Counted from the stretch's first letter, positions 12,108 through 24,845 are shown. The stretch: 64,000 bases of DNA from Pleurostoma richardsiae (GCA_030052745.1 JANBVO010000034.1:124001-188000), one strand, 5' to 3'. The notes: a model not told the origin generated them from the letters alone. A program made the numbers and translations.

Positions 12108-13100
12108 CTATCTTGGGTACAACCCTCCTTCCTCTTGCCGTCTTGGTCCTTCACTCCTTCCACTACCGCAGATGCTTGTAGTCAGTCGCCTCGCCTTCCA
12201 TCCTCGCATGTATCATAAGCGACTCTGCACTGCACTTCACACGCGGAGACCAGACACGGCCTTTGCCAGTCCCGGCGATAGAACGTTAGAGCCCGTCGAT
12301 GCAGTACATCCATTACCTCCCTAGGTATCTACCTACCCAGACACAGCTGCCATGAAGATGCGCTGCACTCCATGGCGATGCTGTCCGCCCTGTGCCATCC
12401 CATTACTTTGAGCTCACAGGTACCGACCAAAGAAGGTGAGGAAGGCATGGAAGGTACGAGATGGTAAGGCGCGCCTTCGAAAACTCGGGCTTCCATTGGC
12501 TTCAGTCCGGTACAGGCACCGTCTCGGTACAGTTAGTACGCCCGTAAATGCCATCACAGGCTTCGTCCTGTCCAGACAGCCAGGGTCGTTAGTCAGAAGT
12601 CGTCGATCCTCCTCGCCATCTCCCCTTCATTAGGCTTTTGAATGGCGAAGACGAGACCGCATGGATGACCGCGTGAGGCGGACTGACAATCTGCCCGAGG
12701 ATGTCGGTGTGCCCTGCTCTAAACATCTCAGTTAGGTCGCAGGTGCGCTACTGGCACCAAGGCGCATGTACAGTAACTACATAAGGTACCAACTTACCTT
12801 TCCTGACTTGCCTTGGTGCGGCCGTGTCGATGATACCCAAGGTGCCCGCGGGTTCTTCCCTATTGCGGGTTCAATGCCTTGGTACCCGAGGCACCTTCTT
12901 CACCTTCCGCTTCCATCTCAGACTGGCTGGGAATGGAAGTTGCCTGCAGGCAGAGTAGGTAGGTTAGGTACTTAGGTATCTAGGAAGCAACGACTAGATG
13001 GGCGTATCAGCCGGGAAACTGACTTGGAAGGTTCCTAGCTAGAGTAGGTACCTAATACCTGAGGTGCCTATCTGGGCGTGGTCAGCATCTCGTCGCACAG

Positions 13101-16100
13101 GTCGTCCCCGAGGTCACTTCAGGCCCGTCCTGCCTGGCCGTATCTGCGGCCTGTCACGTTGCCGTCTCCCGTCTTCTTCTTCGTCTCTCGCTTTGTCCTG
13201 CAAACCAGATGTGAACGTTAGGTGTCACCGCAACGCCAACACTCTACATCGCCATATGACGGCGTCCGCCCGGGAACTCGACGCCGCGTGTCCACTTGTG
13301 CCAGAATCGTCGAGCCAGAGAGATCTGTCCACAGCGGCCCGATCTATCCTTACAGGATATCCCGAATGTGCGTGATGCTGCCCGGCGGGCTGACGGGCGA
13401 GACCAAGCTTCACGCACTGCGATAGAGAGAGACGCGATTCTCACCCACCTCGCCAGTCACGACTGCCTGCAACGGCTCCTTGCGATGCCCGCGGATGGCC
13501 TCCTGCAATCTTCTCGCTTGTTTGACGAGAGCAGACGCCGCCCTGAAGCGGGCATCCCCAAATGTACGGCCGTACATTTCGCACGCACTACGATAAACCC
13601 GACCCTGATGCTCAGAGCGCCCTCGCCGAGCTCGCGAGGCTCAGAGACGCCAGCCCTCTCGGCTGTTAACCTAAACTACGTTGCCAGATCTCCATGCTAT
13701 CAGGGATCACCAGCCCCTGATGTATCGGGATCCAGCGCTCCCGTCATAACTCCTCGATGGATCTGGCTGGCGACGCAGGTCTACATCCTTGATTCCTCTC
13801 CTCTCCTTCTCTCCGTCGCACGACATGCCGCTCGTCACACTAGGTCTAATATCCGCCTCTTGCAACCAGGAGCCGGACTGTGCTCCTGGTCAGCTCGCAT
13901 CCAGATGATGCCGCTACCCTTCGATTTGCGATAGGCGAAGGGAGGTTGTGCCGTATGTCTTTTTCCCGTTTGACGGTGGTGGAAAAGAGGAGGGGTTGGC
14001 GGTCGGAATAGCACCTCCTCCATACCTTCGTTTCTTTGTGATGCCTCGCTAACGGCCCCCGGGTGATGCACAAGTTTTCTTTGGTTTCTAGCCCGTCGTC
14101 GATATCAAGCCGTCATGTCGCAGATTCCAGGGGGTCAGCGACAGTCCCCAGGATCCTGACCTGAACAAGCAGAAGCAGTCAATATTATCTAATGGACCTA
14201 CGATCAGGAAACGTGGGTGGTCCGCATGCGGATCGTTACAGGAATCGCGCAAGTACCCCGTCTACCAGCAGCAGGCGCTTCTTCACTCTCTCACTTGGCT
14301 CTGGTCCATCCACCATTCTCGGCCCACCAAATTTCCACTTCAACGGGAGCAAGCACTCGTCAGATTACTGATTCAGCGACATTTTGCTGCGGTGAGATGC
14401 TGATGTGTGGATTAGGATAGATTCGGCTCGCGGGTGCTAGATCCCTTTCATGTCATCTTCTTTCGCGGCAGATCTGGCGCGCCCGTCAGCCAGGGCTAAA
14501 CTTCTCTCGACAGCGTACAGATCAAGCCCCGTCGCTTAGCTGGTACCCATTGGATGTATTGTGTGCCAATGCAGGTCTAGTCGGATCTGCACCGTGACAT
14601 AGCACAGCATTTGCCTTTGGTACTCCATGCCCGGCCAGCCAGTGCTGCATTGGCACTGGAGCTAAGCTCACGCCGCGCCAGGTCGCAGGTCAATGGGACC
14701 AACTACACGAGCCCCTGCAAATGCTGGACACTCCTGGTGCCGACTACCTCGACGTGTCTATTGCGAGTAAACGCATGAAACCATTCTCTCGCGCAAGCCC
14801 TTCACCTCTGTCCGATAGTGCTTGATTCTTTCTGGGCTCCTGCAGACGCAAGCCGTGGTGTGAACTTGGAGGGATTAGCGAAAGCCACTGGCGGCGGCGT
14901 CTGGCTCGGCGCTGGGGTTATTAGGCCCTCTTCCCGCTAGACCAAAGACCGACCTGCCAAACACCCTATTTGCGCTCAAGTCAGTCCCATGGTGGCGGGT
15001 AGGGGTTGCCACTGCCCGATGCTCCGGCCGGCGGTCCCGGACCTGCTGGTTCTGGTATTGGTTCCCCCGGTTTTCCTCCCCTTCTGGGACAGAGAAGGAG
15101 ATCGCGACCACGTCATTATCGTTCCCAAAGTTCCCTCGTCATTAATATGATGATGTATCTCTCTCTGCAGAGGCGCCACCATTGACATGTTTTCTATACC
15201 CGCAACTGGAGCGCCGCAGGCTCGCCGTGTTCCGTCAAAGTCGTCGGGCAGCGTCTCTGTCCTCCCATGGTTAGCGATCGGCGCGGGTGCCACTGCCAGC
15301 AGCGAATGAGGGCCGGTGAACCACGAGATACAAGTGCTAAATGACTGCCGGATGATGCATGCCTGTGCGAGAATGCCTCGAGGAGGTCGCATGTGTCTTC
15401 TGGACGTCTTGCCAGGAGAAGCAACGAGAGACGAGGTTGAGGCTACACGACTTTAGAGATCATGCGCGTTCGATATTGATGGGCTGTAGCAGATCTGATG
15501 CACTCCTCCCTTGCTCATCCATGAGACAGATGGTCGGACGGGATCTCCACGGCTGGCTCGCACCGTCGCACTCCTTCTATCTAACCTTAATTTTGACGCA
15601 CCGCCAGCTCTTGTATGGTCTACCGTTCTGCCCTCTCTCCTCCCTTCTTTTCCACCTTGGTCCCCTTGCGGTGCGACGACGAACAGTAGACTATCGCTGT
15701 GATGATTCTATCCAGGTACCCACCACCGAATAACCAGGGCCCGGATCGGCGTGCCACACTGACATCACATCTAGCCCCCTAAATTGACGTCCACATCACG
15801 CTTCACTTTATCCATGCGCGGTCGAATGCGGATGGTGCCACTCTCCTCCCCATAACCTGCAGTTACGGAACTACCAGCCGTTGTCTCGCCTACGATTTGC
15901 ACGCCACATTCCCAAATGTTTCAGATGGCCAGGCGTGGATGTGCTCGCTTCTTCGCACCATTTTTCACTAGGCGGCTCACGTAAGGACATTTCAGCTAGT
16001 TCTGCTCCAGGCGACGTTAGCTAGCGAGCTCTTGTACTGTACCGATGGGTGTCTTTCCCCGAGTACCGCGAGGTCCACCAGCGCCATTTCGAGAGCTGGC

Positions 16101-19100
16101 TCGCCCCATAATCCTCCTGTTCAGGGTGTCCTACGCTTCGTCGAATGGCCCCCACACCCCTGGTAGTGCATGAGGGTCTGACGAATGCCTGGCCACGGCT
16201 TTCAAATGAAGCCGATTCCATCGAGAGTACGCGGTTCGCTGTTTAGGCTCAGGTGGCCATCTGTCATGTCCGGATCTGCTAACGCAGTCGTAACTAGGGG
16301 CGATGCCTCTCGGGTTTAAGACGTGAAAGTTGTTCTATGCACAACCACAACCGTGTAGTGCCGGCATTTACTACCTCAGGCCGGAGTCAGTCTTTGCTGT
16401 CGCATATCTGCTACAAGCAGGTAGTTTCTCTATAACTGGATCTTCTGTTCTGTCTATTTCTTGCAGTTCACATATTTGCGCGGTCTAACGCTGCTGTGTA
16501 GACGTCAACTTTACACAGATTTTTCGACTCGCAACTATATGACCGAAGCGGAAGGCCTGCAGCCCTGTCTCCCATGTATGCGGTAACCAGTAAACATAAA
16601 CGCAGCCGAGTCTCTCTTCCTAGGAGCGACAAGAGACTCATTGTAGTTAGTGGCAGAGGAAGGGCTATGCAGCCCTCAATGCTCTCACTTCTCGGTCCCC
16701 AAGCCGAACAGTCACACGCAGCCGGCACAACCTTCCCACGCAAGCCTGCACGCAGCCGCTCGACGTACATCATCTCGGTAACTTCCTCGATCCTGCAGCG
16801 TTGCGCTCACTTTAAATCCTCATCCCATCCTTCTCGGAACGCGGGTCCGTCTCACGGGACACGTGTGTAGCATGGATACTATGGAGTACGCCCGTAAAAG
16901 ACGACGAGAACGGCCTGGCGTGGTGGCTCACTCCTCTCTGCATCTTTCTTCGTCGTTGTCCTCGGGACCAGTCGTGCAACCCCGAAGCTAATTTGCAGGC
17001 TCCTTTCGTGAAACCAGCATAAGTCCACCAGGTGCGGTTGTCTAACGTGCGTAATCGCTTGCAAAATGCGCAACAGAGGTAGAAGACTTGTCGTTTGAGG
17101 ATGGAAGCTCTGAATACCTCGGCTCTGTGACGACTTCGCATTCAAAGCCGACACCGACCGGCTTATGCTTATTATCGCCACGATATAGCGTCACAATATG
17201 GTCTCTTTGGGAGTTTTAAACTCAGAATGAAGCATCCAAATTGTCTTTAGCCTCTCACCCCCCTGTAAGTACGCGGTGAAACGTTCTGATCGCAACTTGA
17301 TAATAACCGCCAGGGTAGCATCCACAACGTTTCGTTTCGTTTCATCGCCTTAAGTGTCATGTTCCAAAGTCTGGATAATGCAGTCCTCCCAGGACATAGA
17401 TGCCCACATTCATGCGTGGCTTGAGATCGAGCATGAAGGGGGAGGGGAGCTGCCATCGACACCAACGGCCTCGCTAAGTCCCCGAGACAAAATCCTATGT
17501 TGCCAGCCCAGTTTCGCATCCCTGTCATTCTGCGCCGCCCATACGGCTACTCGCATGGACTGACAAAACTCTTCGGTATGTCACTGGACCGGGAGCGTTT
17601 TGCTCGCAGTGAAAAGTCTTTCAAGCTAGCAAGGGTTCGGTTCTCCAGTCCGCGTCGACGGTGAACAGGCTGTTTGTCTACTGGAGAAAAAATCCGTCTA
17701 GTTATTGGCGTCACAGTCGGCTTTCTCCACATCTCCCCGGAAGGATCGTGTGTAGAGCATACAGGCGGTAAAGAAAGCGGACGGCCCCCCTTGCCCCTGG
17801 ATGGCAGCGATGAATACACAGCGCCTCCGCCGAGACCGAGCACGAAGGCGCGGCTCCGAAGGCAAGGAGCAACCCAACAGGATAGGGCTGTCGAGCAAAG
17901 AGGCAACCATAACCAGGGGGCTGGGAATATGGCCGCGTTGTCTCTTGCTAAGCTCTGATCATGCCGCTCCCCTTCCGGCGGAATGCAGATTCCCGTGCCA
18001 GAGGACGAGAAACGGCACAATCATATCCAATCAATCTACCACTGCCATGCTCCGCAACATCACTTTTATCTTTCTCCGGGAGCACTAGCCCTCACTCGAC
18101 AAACGAGTCGGGAGCATGAGGCGATAACTACCTAGACACGGAGGACGCCATGAGGGAGTTGGACGAGCTCGAGGGGAGAGGCAACAGAGTGTGTGTTGTG
18201 TATTATGTTGCCATGCTGCACGAAAAAAAAACAAAAAAAAACCACCCCAAAACCGGAAGAAGGTAGGCCGGCAGAGATACCACATATAATGTTACATTAC
18301 CGTCCGAATCTACCCCTAAATGTCCGAGTTGTTGTTTTCTTAGGCGAGCCTTGGAACCGATGCATTGTACTCCGTAAAAGCTCACAAAGTGACATGATGT
18401 TTTTGGGGAACCTTCTCATGTATCTGCCTATGTTCCTTCCTGACTGTTCAGATATTAAAGCATGTCAAGGATTGGCATCGAAGCAGACCCTGCGGCCCAC
18501 TGGCGTGACCGGTCCCTAAAAGCTCCCTAAAGGTAGTATGGGTCATCTTTGTGGACGTGGCGACCTGCTTGCCTCGGTTATGCCGAACGATAATCGGCTG
18601 GAGCGGGATAATATGCCTCTACTGCTTCAATAGTAAGTATAGCAGTCATCTCACCCTTTCCGAGGGCCTGTAGCCGTGCTCTTTCCGCGACAAACGGTGG
18701 CCCGGGATGAACGGGAGGCACCATCTCCACAACGCCCTCCCGATCTGATCCAGCTACAACACGTGGGGGAGAGACATTCTACGAGAGAAGTTGGACGCTG
18801 ATTCTAAGAGACTAGCATGGCATCTCCAGGCGATTCGAACGGGTTTCTGAGACCGGCGCGTTCGCACTGTTGTGGCTGTCATTTGCTACAATCGGTTCAG
18901 GGGAAGCTAACAGGACTATCATGGGATCCATCTTTAGCGAGAAGAATCAGCTCCTTGGAATAGTTTGGCAATAATCATTTATGCGTTGCTGGATGAAATG
19001 GTCCGACAGAAAGAGGGCTTCCTAGAAGGAGAGATACAGCCGTTTTGCAATGACTCGCCAAGGAGGCGCCACTATGCAGTCAGTGGACAAAGACAGTCGG

Positions 19101-21011
19101 CCCTCGATCATCATCGGTTCGCTTCCGCTCGCCTCCACAAACCTCAGAATTACTTCCATGTCCTCGTCCCATCGTAGACGCCCCTGGTCCTACTGCGATC
19201 TGTTGCCGAGATCGATCGGAGAGACTGGGCTTCGTGTCCTATCCCTCATCTGCTGCTCCCACTAACCGAGTGACCAATTCCGGGCGCCCTAAACCCTTTC
19301 CATACATCCAAGATGCCGCATCTTCTCGCTTTCCGACCTCCCCTATTGGTCCAGGGTAAGGTGGTTGTGCGAGTCCAGGCGCTGCCGTACGTGAGTGAGA
19401 GGCGCCGCCTCCTTTTTTTTCCGGCTGCTGCTTCTTTTTATTCTGCACACCGCTGATCATTCCTCCGATGGCTTGCGATCTGGATGTCCCCCGTGTACTT
19501 CCCATCTGATCTCTGCTACTGGTCGTCAATAGGCGAGGGCTTACCGGGTTGTCCCTGTCCAGATCTTTGCTTGCGTAGAGCCATGGTGGTCGGAGGTTGT
19601 TCTGATGAAGCAGAGCCTGTGGCTGCGAGCATAGCGGCCACGAAGCACCTGGGATTCCCTGGATAGCTTCGGCTGTTTCCAGAGTAACACCCAACCGCCT
19701 GATGTGTGAGACTTTGATGTAGATTGATCTGAGAGGATGTCTTTGATCTTAGTAACGTTCGGTGTGTGAGATCGGGGAGATGGATGGATTGGTATCGTCA
19801 CCCTTGCAGAGCAGCTACGTAGTGTGCAGACACAAGAGGGCATGCCATGACTGCTGTTCAGGCTCTCTTCTCCGCCGCGGAGGTGTACGATGCCAGTCAC
19901 GCTTCACCGGAAACACGACAGAATCATCTTTCTGGAAAGCATCTCCTTGATTCTCTGTTTCAACTGGAGCGCGTATGGCTCCTCTTTCTGGTATGTCTCG
20001 CGGGCTGAGGCTTTGGGTACCGTGTTTTGTGGGAAACCTGGCTTTGACACTCGTTGACATTGTCCGGTTGACAGGGGGGCTGCCGAAATATAGGATCAAG
20101 CCTTCTTCTCATTTTCCTCGCTCTTCTCAATGAATTAAGGTTTTTGTTCGTTCATCCTGCTAATGACTCCATGTGACTCCTACGGTCTAAGATAATCTCG
20201 TAGTGCATACGAACTCTATAAGCTCGAATCTGAATACTACGACGAAAGAGTGTTATGCTTGAGTCTGTCGGCCACCTTAGATAGAACAAGTCTCTTCACG
20301 TCCTCATTGTCCCGGAAAGACGGACTCATTTACATGATGGGCTCCTCGGCCGTCCTCTCAGAGATGGCAGTCTAAGTCATGCCTTGATATGTCCTCGAGC
20401 GGGCTGCCCTCCGCAAGCTACGCTGATTTACGTGTTTCGTAGGTCTTGGGCGGGCTTTGGAGGATAACATAAGTCGGTCTCTCTGTCTACGCATTCTCAA
20501 GTAGCTGAGGCTGCTTGTAGAGAAATGGCGTGGTTTAACAATACTGATAACTGCCATGGCAATGGAGTAACATGGGCACGTAAGTTTAGGTCTTACGCTT
20601 CACTACGATAGCTACCTACCTCTCTGCAGTTGAAGCCGAACAAACGGTGTGAACTACGTCATGTCAAGACAACAAGGTTGATGGAAAGGCCCTTCAAGTC
20701 CTTCCTGGAAACCGTCAGGACCTCCAACTCGTGCTCTGCAGTACAGCACTGTCAAGAGATGGCCATGGAAGCAAACGTGAACCGGGTTTCGTTCCATATG
20801 CTGGAAAGCTCGCAGATACTGTACAGGCGGATTAGTAGGCTGTCTTCGCCACAGAGGTTGTGTATAGGCCCGATAAGACGTGCTCCGTAGGGTCGGCATG
20901 TGCGCACAATAGATCAAAATAGAGAACGCGAGCCCGGGTTGAAGGTAACAGTGATTTCTTGATTCGCTGTCACGAGATTTTCCTTTATCCCGCACGTAAA
21001 CGGCGCCAACA
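13101..21011. other. gene-free region between medA flank and EMW1
   Basis: Nearly 8 kb without a gene I can support. The longest frame (13296-13934, 212 codons) has no domain and ordinary non-coding composition. The stretch from ~16.3 kb is visibly richer in A/T than the coding areas, but not to the degree of RIP-mutated repeats. A9-C-A9 occurs at 18223-18241 and T8 at 19413-19420. No terminal inverted repeats, transposase or reverse-transcriptase motifs were seen by eye. Confidence 0.5.
13560..13579. promoter_or_regulatory. perfect 20-bp palindrome centred on CGGCCG
   Basis: AAATGTACGGCCGTACATTT equals its own reverse complement over all 20 bases. It sits in gene-free DNA, more than 7 kb from the nearest start codon. 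The two CGG half sites resemble the inverted CGG pairs bound by Zn2Cys6 dimers, though here they abut. Function is unknown. Confidence 0.5.
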
Positions 21012-24000
21012 TCACCTCAACTCCTCAAGCAGCTCTTTCAGCAGTTCCCACTCCTCCGTACCCTCCCAGCTCTCCTTCCCTTTTCCCATGACACTTCTTA
21101 TCGCGCTCCTCGCCTTGCCCTTCCAGCGCGTCCCAATCTCCTCCACCTCCGGGCCGTAGTTCTCCAGCACCGACACCAGCTCGTCCGTCCGCCTCACCAC
21201 CGTTTTCCAAGCCTCCTTGTCCTCAAGCCAGTTACGACCTTGTTCATCCGGACCCGCGCCGCCACCACCCGCCGAGGGCAGCAGGCCGCCGGCCGCGGCA
21301 CCGCCTGTTGCCGCCCGCCACGCCTTCTCGGCCGCGTCGACGGCTCCCGCATAGTCCCGCCGCCAGACGCGCTCGCGCCCGATGAGCTCCCATAGCTCAG
21401 AGCGTACCGTGATGAGCGGCGCGATGTCACGCTCAAGGAGGTCGACGACGGCCTTCTCGGCTGTCCCGCGCGGTGGCTCGTACGGTCCCATGGCCGACTG
21501 GCTGCCGTCAACGATACCGTCAGGTGATGTTTTTTTCGGTTTGGACAACACAGCCTCGTTGAGGAGGACGCGTAGGACGTCGTCATCGAGTGCGTCCTCG
21601 GAGCTGCGGATGCGGATGGTCTGCTGCAGGGCCTGGACCATCTCCGCTACTGCCGGCGGGCGCACGCGCGAGGCGAGGGTGATGACGTTTTCCCAGATTC
21701 GCCAGTTGTCTTGGGCGATGGATGCGCCACGTTTGTAGGCTGCGAGTGCCTGGGTGAGGAGAGTCGCCGGATCCCGCTTCTTCGGTGTCGTGTCTGCTGC
21801 TGGGGCTAACTCCTCCAGCTCATCATTGTCATCACTATCCTGGTCTCTTCCGGCTGATTCGAGTGATGCCTCCTCTTTCTTCGACTTGAGCTCGTCCACA
21901 GCCTCGCAATAGAGACTCCACAGTGCGCTGCCGAGGTTGCTCCACGTCCTCGCATCCTCCCCACCGAGAACATCCCCTGCCGAGGCGATCGAACGCCCGA
22001 AAGCCTCGGCGGCATCCTCGAACGCCCCGAGTCGCAAGTTGATGTCGCCGAGTCGACCCCACAATTCTGGGTTCAGCCGGTTCACCGCAACCGCCTTCTG
22101 GTACGCGAGCCGGGCCTTCTGCCAGTCTCTGTGCTGAAGGTAGTGCTCTGCTAGCGACTTCTGCGCGCGGGCGTACCGGTGGTTTGACAACTCCCACGCG
22201 CGTTCGTAGTGACTCGGGTCTGACTCGACATCACCGAGAATGCAGTAGAGCCGGGGGGCATTTGGCGGCGGTGGAGTCTGTTCGGGGCCAGTGAAATCAG
22301 AGGGTTTCAACTCCGAGATATCGGTGTCATCGTCTTCGTCGGACCTGTTAGTCGGCGACGTGCCAGTCCGGTGAAACAGCCGCCATCGCAAGACCGCTCT
22401 GGCCCTCTCCTCGCCGCCACTACCTCTACCATCCTCGTCCTCTTTGGCAGCACTACTAGCGAGGCACAGAGCAACCTCCGCCCACAGCCGTAACCGCTTG
22501 AAGATCTCGAGCGCCGACACGAGCGAGCCCACACCGACCCAGGCGTAGGCAAGCTCTGACTCCAGGTGCCACCTCGGCGGTGACGAGAGCGCATGTATAT
22601 ACTGCAGCCGGACTTGCGGCGGCGCCGAGCCACTGGAGTCGGACGCCCTTAAAAACGACGTGGGCTTGATCGTCGTTGGCGGAGCGGCATTGGGAGCGGT
22701 GACTTGGATAGCAGGGACGCCAGCGTTTGCGTCTTCCGTCCTTGCCTCCTCAATCTCGGTAGCGGTAGTAGTAGAAGTGGCGGTAGTATCAACGACGACC
22801 TGGTCCACAACAGCCTGCATCTGTAGCACGCCTCTCTCCACCGTCCTGCTCCGGTGGACCTCGATGCGCGACCGGACGAGTAGAGCTTGTGTGTAGACCT
22901 GCCAGTTCGTCGACTTGTCGGAAATGACTCTCTCCGCGTACGGCATTATCTCCTCGGATGTCAACTCATCCGCCGGGGAGAAGGCATCCTTCAGCGTTGC
23001 CTGCGTCAGCAAGATGATCTGGTCTAGCGGCGACAGCTGGGGCTGCGCATCCGGAGTAACGTCTTGAAGCGCAACCGGCAGCGAACTGTCGGATGTCTTC
23101 CCGTTCTGGCCTCCATACTCTGCGTACTCGATGTTCTCTAGCAGCGTGTCATCGTTTAGTGCTAGCGACTCCGGAACCGCCATAGGTTCGTTGCTGCGCT
23201 CCCCTTCTGGCGCCTCCGCTTGGCGCGCAAAGGCATCGCTGCTCTTGGCAAGGACGACAAGCTGGCTGGTGCTCTTCTCCTGGTATCTTGTCCTCTTCCC
23301 CAGCGCTCCGGATAGAGCATACACGAACCTGTTAAGCTCAGTCGCAGCCGCGACCGCCTCTTTTGCCTTGGCGTCAAGCCCAAGCGTGATGCAGATGTTG
23401 GCTTTCTCGAGGAGGAAGTGGACTCTATCGTCCTTCTTCCAGCGACCAAAGCTGTCATCCATGACGTCCTTCTCGACTTGGTCGAGGAGAGTGAGGATAA
23501 CCTCTTCTAGCGTGGGCACATCGGTCCACGACGCGCTCTTGTTGAAAACCGATCCGGGTCCCAGGCTTGGTTGAGAGAGGAGCCTGTAGTGCCAGACGTG
23601 GACACGCAGTCTCGTCCAGTCGAGGCTCACATCGCCGACCGCGGCTGCATCCTGATCGCTAAGCAGGGTAAGGAAGATGTAATGTGCAAGGCAGAACAGT
23701 TCGATGTTGGGGATGTAGCTGTATGCGGAGACGCCGTCGATGTCGAGCAAACGGAAGCAGCGCTCCCGAAGCTGCTTGACGGCCGTGGACGGCGATTCCT
23801 TGTCGCCTCGCTCTTGCTGGCCGGACCGGAAGGCCGCATCAAAGGCAGCCTCGACGCGACTGGCCCCTTCGAGGACGGGGCCGGTCACGTTCACCTGCAG
23901 GAAGGCATTGAGCGCCGCCAGGCCAACTGCAGAAGCTGCTGCCGCATCGACATCTCCCAGTTTCGCATCCGGGGTCTCCAGGAGTGCGGCGATAAGGCTG

Positions 24001-24095
24001 CTGATCAGCGGCCTGGCTTCATCGGCCGTCACGGCGTCGGCGTATTTCCCGTCTCGCACCAGGTCGAGGACGGCGGCCTTTTGTACCGGTGCCAT
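21012..24095 (-). CDS. EMW1: EMW1/TTC27-type tetratricopeptide repeat protein
   Basis: A single uninterrupted frame of 1027 aa from ATG 24095 (MAPVQKAAVL) to the stop at 21012. The N-terminal ~600 residues are helical with acidic low-complexity inserts. From ~residue 610 come tandem TPR units, including YARAQKSLAEHYLQHRDWQKA, RLNPELWGRLGDINLRLGAF and ARTWSNLGSALWSLY. A later block (AQDNWRIWENVITLASRV) is typical of the TTC27/Emw1 family. Yeast Emw1 is essential and its loss causes cell-wall defects; human TTC27 has been linked to assembly of large complexes. It is encoded on the same strand as, and downstream of, the GYF gene, 750 bp away. The identification rests on the order and wording of the TPR blocks; the N-terminal half is less diagnostic. 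Confidence 0.87.
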   Translation of the reverse strand: MAPVQKAAVLDLVRDGKYADAVTADEARPLISSLIAALLETPDAKLGDVDAAAASAVGLAALNAFLQVNVTGPVLEGASRVEAAFDAAFRSGQQERGDKESPSTAVKQLRERCFRLLDIDGVSAYSYIPNIELFCLAHYIFLTLLSDQDAAAVGDVSLDWTRLRVHVWHYRLLSQPSLGPGSVFNKSASWTDVPTLEEVILTLLDQVEKDVMDDSFGRWKKDDRVHFLLEKANICITLGLDAKAKEAVAAATELNRFVYALSGALGKRTRYQEKSTSQLVVLAKSSDAFARQAEAPEGERSNEPMAVPESLALNDDTLLENIEYAEYGGQNGKTSDSSLPVALQDVTPDAQPQLSPLDQIILLTQATLKDAFSPADELTSEEIMPYAERVISDKSTNWQVYTQALLVRSRIEVHRSRTVERGVLQMQAVVDQVVVDTTATSTTTATEIEEARTEDANAGVPAIQVTAPNAAPPTTIKPTSFLRASDSSGSAPPQVRLQYIHALSSPPRWHLESELAYAWVGVGSLVSALEIFKRLRLWAEVALCLASSAAKEDEDGRGSGGEERARAVLRWRLFHRTGTSPTNRSDEDDDTDISELKPSDFTGPEQTPPPPNAPRLYCILGDVESDPSHYERAWELSNHRYARAQKSLAEHYLQHRDWQKARLAYQKAVAVNRLNPELWGRLGDINLRLGAFEDAAEAFGRSIASAGDVLGGEDARTWSNLGSALWSLYCEAVDELKSKKEEASLESAGRDQDSDDNDELEELAPAADTTPKKRDPATLLTQALAAYKRGASIAQDNWRIWENVITLASRVRPPAVAEMVQALQQTIRIRSSEDALDDDVLRVLLNEAVLSKPKKTSPDGIVDGSQSAMGPYEPPRGTAEKAVVDLLERDIAPLITVRSELWELIGRERVWRRDYAGAVDAAEKAWRAATGGAAAGGLLPSAGGGGAGPDEQGRNWLEDKEAWKTVVRRTDELVSVLENYGPEVEEIGTRWKGKARSAIRSVMGKGKESWEGTEEWELLKELLEELR

Positions 24096-24845
24096 TGCTG
24101 TAGACTGATCGGCCCTTCCTTAGCAGGACTACTGTGAGTTCGGCTGGGTGCTGGCAGAGAGATGCCTGCACACGGGCGATACACCTCTCGTCCCCGGGTC
24201 CTGGAGTTTGCCGTCTCCCCTGCCGCCTCTTTATGGACCCTTCGTTACCGTGACCGGAATGCCGCCGGCCCAAGGCGAAACCTATCGGAGTATAACTATC
24301 TGTTTTGTTCCAGATATAACCGATGAGGAAACATTCGAGGTAGACAGTTCAGCAAGCGATGCCCGAGCTGAATTCTCACGGCATAGAGTCATTCATTGTC
24401 ATTTTCACCAGGGTTGAGAATTGATGGATTCAGAGTGGGGGAGGGGCACCCAGGAAATTTTTCACACCTTCTCAGTGGCCTTATCTAATCGGCCCTCACC
24501 GAACACTCACCGAGATCGAGTTTCACAGCTTCAAGCTCTTTAGATTCACAGAGAAAACGGCAGTGATGCTAATAATTCAACTTTCTCATTTCCCTCGTAT
24601 TCCTATGGCAATAGCTCATCTGGGGAGTCTTGTAGAAGACATTCAACTCCTTCTGCCTGCTCCCTTGAGCTCAACTTGAGAGGCGCCATGCTCGACTGTC
24701 GTAGTTGCTGGTTTCTCCTCACCCGAAACCTTTTTTTGCACATTTGACGACTGCACTCCCACCCATCCTTGACTCAAACAGCACTTACCAAATCCCTTCT
24801 CAGCAGAAGCCCACATCCCGTCGGACAAAAGCGGGATCATTCCAC
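24096..24845. promoter_or_regulatory. EMW1 promoter and GYF gene 3' UTR
   Basis: 750 bp between the GYF stop and the EMW1 start, both on the minus strand. It should contain the GYF terminator and EMW1 promoter. A T7 run at ~24731-24737 is visible; no other feature is supported. Confidence 0.55.

Larger units (their letters stand above)
9401..13100. other. gene-free region with CT-rich block and GGTACC-rich repeats
   Basis: No supported gene. A pyrimidine-rich plus-strand block at ~9596-9690 has the composition of a core promoter directing plus-strand transcription, although no coding gene follows. A GA-rich block lies near 10650-10750. From ~11.4 to 13.1 kb there are many short TAGGTA/GGTACC elements and two small tandem repeats. 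Open frames on both strands are short and have no family signature. Confidence 0.5.

Noticed and set aside
13296-13934. 212-codon plus-strand frame in the desert
   Set aside because: No domain, no promoter-like context, and within the range expected by chance for this amount of sequence.
18825-18855. tRNA T-loop-like GATTCGAAC
   Set aside because: The flanking bases do not pair as a T-stem, and no anticodon or acceptor stem could be folded around it.
16300-20900. Possible RIP-mutated transposon in the more A/T-rich stretch
   Set aside because: The A/T content is only modestly raised, and no terminal repeats or transposase/RT motifs were found by eye; a repeat-library search would decide.
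24800-24845. Unspliced GYF reading ending at 24800
   Set aside because: It runs through the last intron into the wrong frame; splicing 25160-25218 restores the conserved C-terminus ending at 24846.
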